64,000 nt of DNA. Source: Parasphingopyxis lamellibrachiae (lineage in GTDB: Bacteria > Pseudomonadota > Alphaproteobacteria > Sphingomonadales > Sphingomonadaceae). The position numbers and the translations under genes were made by a program. The notes beneath the pieces were generated by a model that saw only the letters and a program-made list of their open reading frames with translations, ran no database searches and was not told the origin of the DNA. The stretch spans positions 124,001 through 188,000 of the forward strand of contig NZ_QRDP01000004.1 of assembly GCF_003385775.1 (NCBI RefSeq), given 5' to 3'. Every line of letters begins with the position of its first letter. The first letter of the stretch is position 1. This document shows positions 57,728 to 64,000 of this stretch, piece by piece.

Positions 57728-60001
57728 ATGCATGGCAATTATCCGACAGATCAGCAGATACTCGATTTCATCCAGAGTTCCGACCGGCCAGCGGGCAAAC
57801 GCGAAATCGCGCGCGCATTCGGCCTGAAGGGGCAGGACAAAATCCGGCTCAAAGCAACGCTCAAACGGATGGCGGACAAGGGCCTGATCGACAGAGGTGC
57901 GGGGAAGAGCGTGCACAAGGCGGATGGCCTGCCGCGCGTTACCGTGCTGCGTATCGTGAGTGTCGACGATGACGGCGATATCTGGGCCGAGCCAGAGCGT
58001 TGGGGTAGCGACGCGCCTGTGCCCCGAGTTCGGGTTAAGGAACAGGGCAAGCGCCACCCGCTCGGCATTGGCGATCGGGTGCTGGCGCGGACAGAGGAGG
58101 CGGGCAAGGGATGGATCGCCCATCCGATGAAGAAAATTGCGCCTTCCGCGGATCAGCTTACGGGCGTTATTCATGAGGAGGGCGGCAAGCTCTGGCTCAA
58201 GGGACTGGAGAAAAGCAGCCGGCGCGATTTCCTGGTGGTAGATGCCAATCGCGCCAAGGCAGGCGATCTCGTTATGGCAGAGAAATCGGGTCGCCCGCCA
58301 CGGATATCGGCGCGGGTCACTGAAATTCTTGGCGATCCGTTCGAGCCGCGCAGCTTTTCGCTCATTGCGATCCACAAGCACGAGATCCCGGTTGAATTTG
58401 CCGCGGAAACGCTGGCCGAGGCCGATCGCGTCGTCACGCTTCCGCTGGGTGAGCGCGAAGATCTGACTCATCTCCCCATCGTCGCCATCGATCCGGCCGA
58501 TGCGCGCGATCATGACGATGCCTTCTGGGCTGAGCCTGATGGCGAGGGCGGCTGGAAGGTCATCGTCGCGATTGCCGACGTCAGCTATTACGTACGCCCA
58601 GGCTCATCGCTGGACAGGGACGCGCGCAAACGTGGCAACAGCGTCTATTTCCCGGACCGCGTCGTGCCGATGCTGCCGGAGACCTTGTCGGCCGATATCT
58701 GCTCGCTCAGGGCAGGGGAGGATCGTGCGGCACTTGCCTGCCATTTGGCCATCGACAAGGCAGGGCAGGTGAAAAGCTGGCGGTTCGCCCGGGTCAAGCT
58801 GCGGATTGCTGCCAATATCGCCTATGAAGATGCACAGGCGGCGATGGATGCGCAGAACGAGGAGTGTGTTGAACTCTCCTCTTCGCCCTGTTCCCTCGAT
58901 CCTGCCGATCTGGCCGGTCCCGATCTCTCGCCTGAATTGGTAGAAAAGACCCTCAAACCTCTCTGGGATTGCTGGCGGGCGCTTTCCAAGGCGCGGGAGA
59001 AGCGCGCGCCGCTTGATCTCGATCTGCCTGAACGCCGGATCGAACTGGATGAGACCGGCCGTATCCTCTCGGTTGCACCGCGTGAGCGGCTCGATGCGCA
59101 CAAGCTCGTCGAGGAATATATGATCGCCGCCAATGTTGCGGCGGCCAAGGCGCTGGAGGCGAAGACCGCGCCTGTCATGTACCGCGTTCATGAAACGCCG
59201 AGCCGTGAGAAGCTGGTCGCGCTCAAGGAATATCTGGCCAGCCTCGAAGTGCCTTTCACCCTGGGTCAGGTAATCACGCCAGAGACGTTCAATCATATCC
59301 TTGATCGGATCGGCGAAGCCGACATCAGGCCGCAGGTGATGGAGCAGATCCTGCGTAGCCAGACCCAAGCCTATTACACGCCGCGCAATATGGGCCATTT
59401 CGGACTGGCGCTCGGCAGCTATGCCCATTTCACCTCGCCAATCCGGCGCTACTCGGACCTGATCGTCCATCGCTCGTTGGTTGGCGCCTATGGGCTCGGG
59501 CCGGACGTGGCCGAGACCAGGCTGACCAAAATGGATGCCGGACGGCTAGAAGCGACGGGCGAAACGATCAGCAAGCTGGAGCGGCGGGCTATGGAGGCCG
59601 AGCGCGATACCGTGGATCGCTATGTCGCGGCCTATCTGGCCGAGCGGGTCGGGCAAATCATGCCCGTTCGGATCACGGGCGTGCAGAATTTCGGCTTCTT
59701 CGCGACGGTCGAGGGCTTTGGTGGGGACGGGATATTGCCGGTGCGCGACCTGGGGCGTGAATATTATCGATATGACGAGCGGGTTCATGCGCTGATCGGA
59801 GAAGAGACCGGGACGCGGTACGCACTGGGCGATCGTCTGGAACTGCGCCTGGTTGAAGCGAATCCAGTTAGCGGAGGCTTGCGCTTCGAGCTTCCTGAAG
59901 GAAAGGGCGGAGGAACATCCGGCACCGCGAAGCGGACACGCGGTCATCGTGGGCAGCGCGACGGTAGACGCACAAAACGTCGCAAAAAACGCGAAAACTA
60001 A
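57728..60001 (+). CDS. rnr: Ribonuclease R
   Basis: 757 residues. It is a 3'-5' exoribonuclease of the RNB family. The N-terminal winged-helix (TDQQILDFIQSSDRPAGKREIARAFGLKGQ) and cold-shock regions are followed by the RNB core with the metal-binding DPADARDHDDAFWAE, the RRYSDLIVHRSL motif, an S1 domain (GQIMPVRITGVQNFGFFATVEGFGGDGILPVRDL) and a very basic tail (about 30 residues). The frame is open from 56789 antisense to glpD; ATG 57728 is the first credible start. No strong ribosome-binding site precedes it. Confidence 0.95.
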   Translation: MHGNYPTDQQILDFIQSSDRPAGKREIARAFGLKGQDKIRLKATLKRMADKGLIDRGAGKSVHKADGLPRVTVLRIVSVDDDGDIWAEPERWGSDAPVPRVRVKEQGKRHPLGIGDRVLARTEEAGKGWIAHPMKKIAPSADQLTGVIHEEGGKLWLKGLEKSSRRDFLVVDANRAKAGDLVMAEKSGRPPRISARVTEILGDPFEPRSFSLIAIHKHEIPVEFAAETLAEADRVVTLPLGEREDLTHLPIVAIDPADARDHDDAFWAEPDGEGGWKVIVAIADVSYYVRPGSSLDRDARKRGNSVYFPDRVVPMLPETLSADICSLRAGEDRAALACHLAIDKAGQVKSWRFARVKLRIAANIAYEDAQAAMDAQNEECVELSSSPCSLDPADLAGPDLSPELVEKTLKPLWDCWRALSKAREKRAPLDLDLPERRIELDETGRILSVAPRERLDAHKLVEEYMIAANVAAAKALEAKTAPVMYRVHETPSREKLVALKEYLASLEVPFTLGQVITPETFNHILDRIGEADIRPQVMEQILRSQTQAYYTPRNMGHFGLALGSYAHFTSPIRRYSDLIVHRSLVGAYGLGPDVAETRLTKMDAGRLEATGETISKLERRAMEAERDTVDRYVAAYLAERVGQIMPVRITGVQNFGFFATVEGFGGDGILPVRDLGREYYRYDERVHALIGEETGTRYALGDRLELRLVEANPVSGGLRFELPEGKGGGTSGTAKRTRGHRGQRDGRRTKRRKKREN

Positions 60002-60984
60002 CCGTCGGTAGGGGCTTCGTCTGCGCTTTCGGCCTGTTCCGATTCAAGCTCGCCGCCTAGTTGGGCAACGATCGCTTCGAGATTGCGGCGCAACTGGGCA
60101 GGCCGTCCGGTGGCGCTTTCCCAGTCGGGATAGTTGGAGCGGATCGCCTCGATAGCGGCGTTGATCTCCGCTTCGCTGGCGAGATCGTCAGACAAAATAT
60201 CTCGTTCGACCTGGCTCCGGACGAACGAGATATAGGCAATCTGGTTGGCCGCGAGCAGGCTGGCCGGGCCGGGGTCGCCATGACCGGGATAGAGGGTATA
60301 GCCGGTAAATTCCCGGGCTATGCGGTCGAGCGCGCGTGGCCAGCTGTCGATATCGGCATCGGCGAAGTCGGGATGCATCCGGTTGGCGACCAGGTCTGAC
60401 GCAAGCAGGGCGCGCTCGCTTGGAATGGCCAGCATCGCCATTGTGTCCGCTTCGGTTCCCGCCACGATATGAATGACGACGGGAACGCCGGAAACCATCA
60501 GTTCCTCCCGGTTCGTGATCAGGCGGGTGGGTTCTGGGGGAGCGCGATAATCGTCCCCCTGGGCTTCGCGCAGCCGCTCGATATAGCCGGAAAGATCGCG
60601 GCTGATCTGCTCTGCAACGCCTTCCGTCATCAGGATTTCGGCATCGGGAAAGGCGTCGGTGAATGCCTGAATCCCGCCAAAATGGCCGGGATCATAATGG
60701 CTGACAATAATCGCGGTAACCGGTTTACCGGTGGTCTGAATGGCCGCGACGACGCGTTCGGCAAGGCCGATTTCCTGCTGCGTATCGAAGACGAGGATTT
60801 CGTCCGGGCCTTCAAGCCAATAGCTGTTGACCGTGCCAGGGCCCGGGCGATGGGGGCGGTGGATTTCGAGCTCCGCGACGGCGTTCGCTTCCGGTTCGTC
60901 GCCAGCATCGCTGCCACGGCCATCGCAACCAGCAAATGCCAGTGCAATGGCGATAAGTCCGATCGTGAACGGCGCGGCGCGCAT
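59998..60984 (-). CDS. MBL-fold metallo-hydrolase-like lipoprotein with altered metal motif
   Basis: 328 residues. ATG 60984 gives a lipoprotein signal (LIAIALAFAGC). The beta-lactamase fold is visible (NSYWLEGPDEILVFDTQ; VTAIIVSHYDPGHFGGIQAF; ALLASDLVANRM; YTLYPGHGDPG). The usual HxHxDH reads HYDPGH: the second His is Asp and the metal-ligand Asp is Gly. The third motif reads AGTEADT instead of GGHT. It may bind one metal only, or have lost hydrolysis. Convergent with rnr (stop codons overlap by 4 bp). Substrate unknown. Confidence 0.78.
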   Translation of the reverse strand: MRAAPFTIGLIAIALAFAGCDGRGSDAGDEPEANAVAELEIHRPHRPGPGTVNSYWLEGPDEILVFDTQQEIGLAERVVAAIQTTGKPVTAIIVSHYDPGHFGGIQAFTDAFPDAEILMTEGVAEQISRDLSGYIERLREAQGDDYRAPPEPTRLITNREELMVSGVPVVIHIVAGTEADTMAMLAIPSERALLASDLVANRMHPDFADADIDSWPRALDRIAREFTGYTLYPGHGDPGPASLLAANQIAYISFVRSQVERDILSDDLASEAEINAAIEAIRSNYPDWESATGRPAQLRRNLEAIVAQLGGELESEQAESADEAPTDG

Positions 60985-61124
60985 CTCTGGGGTCTCCGGG
61001 ATTTCCGGTAGCAACTATATGCTCTCTTGCGAAAAGCGCAATTTTGAACTGACGATAGCGGCAAATCCTTGGGGATAGTTGCGATGGAAGGACTCGGTTG
61101 CGCGCACATCCATGCCACTGACGA

Positions 61125-61173
61125 TTTACAAAAGAGTCATAAAAATGTAATAAATATGTCATTCAAACGTAAC
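61125..61173 (+). promoter_or_regulatory. Tandem 11-bp repeats resembling a PhoB box
   Basis: GTCAT (61136), GTAAT (61147), GTCAT (61158) and GTAAC (61169) occur at exact 11-bp spacing, each followed by six mostly A/T bases; TTTAC at 61125 may be a fifth, weaker unit. This is the layout of Pho boxes (direct GTCAT repeats every 11 bp). The last unit ends 13 bp before the ATG at 61187, which is close for a normal PhoB-activated promoter. Confidence 0.6.
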
Positions 61174-61186
61174 TTGGAGAGGATGG

Positions 61187-61555
61187 ATGACAAAATTGCT
61201 GGTGATGATGGCGGTTTGCACACTTCCGATTGCCGTTCAGGCCGCCCCTTATCCGGAGGCCAGCCCAACGGGGTATGACCCCTATGCTGTCGAGGCGATC
61301 GAGCGCGCTGACTATGCGATGGCCGAAGATCGCCTTACGCGGCGACTCGCTGCTGATACGGGCGATGTTCCCGCTCTGCTCAATCTTGCCGCCGTGATGA
61401 CGGAGACCGACAGAGTCGCACGCGCTTCATTCCTGCTTGAACAGGTGCTTGAGGAAGAGAATATGCAGCTCGGCGATGTCGACGGAGAGCCGGTCTGGTC
61501 GCACGACGCGGCCATTGCGGGTCTGCGCGGCCGGGTAACGATGGGTTCGCGCTAA
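61187..61555 (+). CDS. Small exported protein with TPR-like helices
   Basis: 122 residues. Signal peptide MTKLLVMMAVCTLPIAVQA is followed by one TPR-like helical pair (AIERADYAMAEDRLTRRLAADTGDVPALLNLAAVMTETDRVARASFLLEQVLEEE). Function unknown. GGAGAGG precedes the ATG. The tandem repeats at 61125-61173 lie directly upstream, so expression may respond to phosphate or to another OmpR-family regulator. Confidence 0.8.
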   Translation: MTKLLVMMAVCTLPIAVQAAPYPEASPTGYDPYAVEAIERADYAMAEDRLTRRLAADTGDVPALLNLAAVMTETDRVARASFLLEQVLEEENMQLGDVDGEPVWSHDAAIAGLRGRVTMGSR

Positions 61556-61592
61556 CCCGAGCCGAAATCTGCCAATATCGACGCTGTCGGAG

Positions 61593-62147
61593 CTAGAGCT
61601 TCGGCAGCGTCACGCCTTTCTGACCCATATATTTGCCGGCCCGGTCGGCATAGCTCGTCTCGCACGGCTCATTGCCCTGCAGGAACAGGAACTGGCACGC
61701 CCCCTCATTGGCATAGACTTTTGCCGGCAGCGGCGTGGTATTCGAAAATTCGAGGGTCACATGGCCTTCCCAGCCGGGTTCGAGCGGTGTGACGTTTACG
61801 ATAATCCCGCACCGCGCATAGGTTGATTTGCCGAGGCAGATGACCAGCACATCCTTGGGCACACGAAAATATTCTACGGTGCGGGCTAGTGCGAAGCTGT
61901 TTGGCGGGATGATACAGCAGTCGGTCTGGCGATCGACGAAACTGTTGTCCGAAAAATCCTTCGGATCGACGATTGCGTTGTCGACATTCGTGAAGATCTT
62001 GAACTCGTCGGCGGCGCGCGCGTCATAGCCATAGGAAGACAGGCCGTAACTGATCGTGCCGTCCCGCCGCTGGCCGTCTTCGAACGGCTCGATCATCCCG
62101 TCTTCAAGTGCGCGTTCGCGAATCCATTTGTCAGCCATGATGCTCAT
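61593..62147 (-). CDS. dcd: dCTP deaminase
   Basis: 184 residues. It deaminates dCTP to dUTP for thymidylate synthesis. The conserved [57 protein letters not shown] and EGACQFLFL are intact, with the catalytic Glu in [12 protein letters not shown] 62147 (MSIMADKW) has AAGGA before it. It follows the GH25 gene on the same strand with 11 bp between, so the two are probably cotranscribed. Confidence 0.96.
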   Translation of the reverse strand: MSIMADKWIRERALEDGMIEPFEDGQRRDGTISYGLSSYGYDARAADEFKIFTNVDNAIVDPKDFSDNSFVDRQTDCCIIPPNSFALARTVEYFRVPKDVLVICLGKSTYARCGIIVNVTPLEPGWEGHVTLEFSNTTPLPAKVYANEGACQFLFLQGNEPCETSYADRAGKYMGQKGVTLPKL

Positions 62148-62158
62148 AGAGAGGGTCC

Positions 62159-62848
62159 TTAGCCTGACTGCTCCGGACGCACCACATTCCAGCGTACCGG
62201 GTTTTCCACACCTTCGACCCGCCGGATATCGCTGGCCTCCCACATGACCCAGGGCACGGCGCCGAAATCGGGTTTGAACAGCCGGCGCGGCAACCAGAAG
62301 CTCCGCTCGACCCGGCTTGTCACCTGATAGGTCGCATCGAATTCGCGCGTTACATAAAGCAGCGCGGGGCTCTCGGCATGGGCTTCGATCATCTGGAGGA
62401 AAGTCGCGAGTTCGGAGATGAACACGGAGACATCCGGACGGTCGGCGCAGTTATTTTCGAAGTCGAGGATGATCGCAGGAGGCAGCGCATCGCCGTCGGG
62501 CGGCACGGTGGCAACGAAATTCGTCGCCTGATCGACGGCAAGGCGGCACAATTCCCAGATATGGATAGCCCCGTGTCGCAATCCTGCGTCATGGGCGCCT
62601 TGCCAGTGGTGCGCGAAATTCGGGTCGCGATCGATATCGCCGTCGGTCGCGTGGATATAGGCGAAATCGGCGCCGGCCGCCCGCAATGTCGGCCAATGCA
62701 CATCACCCTGATCCGCACCTATGGTAACGCCCTGAACCGGATACTGGCTGGTTACCGGATGCCAGTGTATCGCAACCTGCCAAAGTGCGATAGCCGCCAG
62801 AGCGGCAAGCAGCAGCCAGATGGCACCCCATTTGATCGCCCCCATCAT
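62159..62848 (-). CDS. GH25-family lysozyme-like protein
   Basis: 229 residues. A single N-terminal membrane segment (about 8-25) anchors a glycoside hydrolase family 25 barrel: [51 protein letters not shown], then AIILDFENN with the catalytic Asp-x-Glu, and LLYVTREF. It should cleave peptidoglycan in the periplasm. It lies between UPF0262 and dcd on the same strand. Confidence 0.85.
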   Translation of the reverse strand: MMGAIKWGAIWLLLAALAAIALWQVAIHWHPVTSQYPVQGVTIGADQGDVHWPTLRAAGADFAYIHATDGDIDRDPNFAHHWQGAHDAGLRHGAIHIWELCRLAVDQATNFVATVPPDGDALPPAIILDFENNCADRPDVSVFISELATFLQMIEAHAESPALLYVTREFDATYQVTSRVERSFWLPRRLFKPDFGAVPWVMWEASDIRRVEGVENPVRWNVVRPEQSG

Positions 62849-62854
62849 TCCTCG

Positions 62855-63337
62855 CTACCCCTTGATGTGCAGGACACAAATCAGTGTGAACAGGCGGCGC
62901 GCGGTGTCGAAATCGACGGTCACCTTGCCTTCGAGCCGATCCTTCAGAAGCTCTGCCGCATCATTGTGAATCGCACGGCGCGCCATATCGATCGTTTCGA
63001 TCTGTTGCGGTGTCGCCTGGCGGATGGCCTGAAAATAGCTGTCGCAGATCGCGAAATATTCGCGGATCGGACGGCGAAAGCGGGTCAATCCGATGATGAT
63101 CGTTTCAAGCAGCGTATCGTTTTCGGCTGCGATATCAAGGGCGAGCCTGCCTTCCTCTACCCGCAACGTAAGTTTGTAGGGCCCAGCATAACCGCCCGGA
63201 TATTCTCTGGCCGGTTCGAATTCATTGCCTTCGAGCAGATCGAAAATGGCAATGCGCCGCTCCTGCTCGATATCGGCGTTGCGCCAGATGATTGTGTGCT
63301 CGTCCAGCTTGACGTCTATGATCCGTTGATCGGCCAT
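62855..63337 (-). CDS. UPF0262 family protein
   Basis: 160 residues. It matches the conserved uncharacterised alphaproteobacterial UPF0262 family (IIDVKLDEHTIIWRNADIEQERRIAIFDLLEGNEFEP; RMTLRVEEGRLALDI-like LTLRVEEGRLALDIAAEN). Function unknown; cytosolic. 6 bp separate it from the GH25 gene, so it is the probable first gene of the UPF0262-GH25-dcd operon. It is divergent from dnaB across a 151-bp gap. Confidence 0.9.
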   Translation of the reverse strand: MADQRIIDVKLDEHTIIWRNADIEQERRIAIFDLLEGNEFEPAREYPGGYAGPYKLTLRVEEGRLALDIAAENDTLLETIIIGLTRFRRPIREYFAICDSYFQAIRQATPQQIETIDMARRAIHNDAAELLKDRLEGKVTVDFDTARRLFTLICVLHIKG

Positions 63338-63488
63338 GGGGGAGGCTTAGTGGCGTTGGCCAAGATTGGGAATAGAGTGCTGCTTTTTGTGCAGCCAACC
63401 GTTGCCTTCATGCGTCAGCCAATCGCCCCACACAATATCCACAGGCTTACTGACTTGAGGCCGGAGCCGATCCGCGCGAGAAGGGGCC

Positions 63489-64000
63489 ATGGCAGAACCC
63501 GTCCAACTCGTCAGCGACAATGAAAACAACCCGCTCTCCCTTCCACACAATCTGGAAGCCGAAGCGGCGGTTCTGGGGGCGCTGCTGATCGACAATCGTC
63601 TGGTTGACGATGTCCAGCGAATCCTGCGCGAAGACCATTTCTTCGATCCGGTTCATGGCCGGATCTATCAGGCGATCATCCGGATGGTAGTCGACAAGAA
63701 TATGGTTGCCAATCCGGTGACGCTCAAACCCATGTTCGAGGCGGATGAAGAGCTCAAACAGTTGGGTGGTGTCGGCTATCTGGTGAAGATTACCGAAAGC
63801 GGTGTGGCACTCATCGGGGCTCGCGATTTTGCGACTCAGATTTATGAACTGGCTCTGCTGCGCGCCCTGATCGGCGTCGGGCGCGAAATGGTTGAGAAAG
63901 CTGTCGACACCAGCGAATCGGTCGATCCCAAGGTGCAGATCGAAGAAGCCGAGGTGGAGCTGTACAAAGTTGCCGAAGCCGGCGGCGAAAGCGGGTCGAC
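63489..64000 (+). CDS. dnaB: Replicative DNA helicase DnaB, 5' part only
   Basis: The first 170 residues. The N-terminal DnaB domain is clear (PHNLEAEAAVLGALLIDNRLVDDVQRILREDHFFDPVHGRIYQAI; GGVGYLVKITESGVALIGARDFATQIYELALLRALIGVGREMVEKA). AAGGGG precedes the ATG. The helicase core lies beyond the window end. Confidence 0.95.
   Translation, partial: MAEPVQLVSDNENNPLSLPHNLEAEAAVLGALLIDNRLVDDVQRILREDHFFDPVHGRIYQAIIRMVVDKNMVANPVTLKPMFEADEELKQLGGVGYLVKITESGVALIGARDFATQIYELALLRALIGVGREMVEKAVDTSESVDPKVQIEEAEVELYKVAEAGGESGS

Noticed and set aside
57638-58513. In-frame extension of GlpD by 292 codons, antisense to RNase R
   Set aside because: GlpD starts at MTYDLLIVGGG; the extension is a by-product of biased codon use.

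Overview
The window reads as a chromosomal segment of an alphaproteobacterium, most likely Sphingomonadales. The base composition is GC-rich. The ATP synthase operon is ordered H-A-G-D-C with no F0 genes beside it and has a very short epsilon subunit. PhaR, UPF0262, DUF4197 and an ScfR-type regulator of propionyl-CoA metabolism are all present. No rRNA, tRNA, CRISPR array, phage or insertion sequence was recognised. The gene density is that of core chromosome, and no gap without a gene exceeds 300 bp.

Layout. 1-8.3 kb: the end of an Mla-type ABC ATPase, a peroxiredoxin, a GNAT acetyltransferase, a two-gene kynurenine operon (lipoprotein formamidase plus kynureninase), an unknown exported protein, and a PHA region (thiolase, PhaC-like enzyme, divergent phaR). 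8.3-16.3 kb: a solitary cpaF, the atpHAGD-(small Cys protein)-C operon, and a membrane-anchored serine protease. 16.4-21.2 kb: ada, priA, a DUF4197 lipoprotein and a transaldolase-family aldolase. 21.2-54.6 kb: a long catabolic region. It holds leucine genes (ivd, liuB, liuD), valine genes (isobutyryl-CoA dehydrogenase, enoyl-CoA hydratase, 3-hydroxyisobutyryl-CoA hydrolase, mmsB, mmsA), the propionyl-CoA to succinyl-CoA route (pccB, mce, scpA, pccA) with bioB, and accessory enzymes (DECR2-like reductase, quinone reductase, acyl-CoA synthetase, several crotonases, aldehyde dehydrogenase). 54.7-64 kb: glpD-glpK, RNase R, an MBL-fold lipoprotein, a small exported protein behind a Pho-box-like array, dcd, a GH25 protein, UPF0262 and the start of dnaB.

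How the parts fit. Leucine, valine and other propionate-yielding substrates are taken to acetyl-CoA, propionyl-CoA and then succinyl-CoA. Both carboxylases need biotin, which explains bioB inside the propionate operon. The scfR/pccB divergent promoter carries a 16-bp palindrome and a second imperfect copy exactly 22 bp away. Two 16-bp LiuR-like palindromes precede two crotonase genes, which suggests a branched-chain/fatty-acid regulon. Acetyl-CoA from these routes could feed the PHA genes.

The most unusual items are a 58-residue four-cysteine (YHS-like) ORF between atpD and atpC, small exported proteins placed 4 bp upstream of both biotin-carboxylase alpha-subunit genes, and four GTMAY pentamers at exact 11-bp spacing at 61136-61173. 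I found nothing that I would call a clearly new multi-gene system. These three are the best candidates for follow-up.
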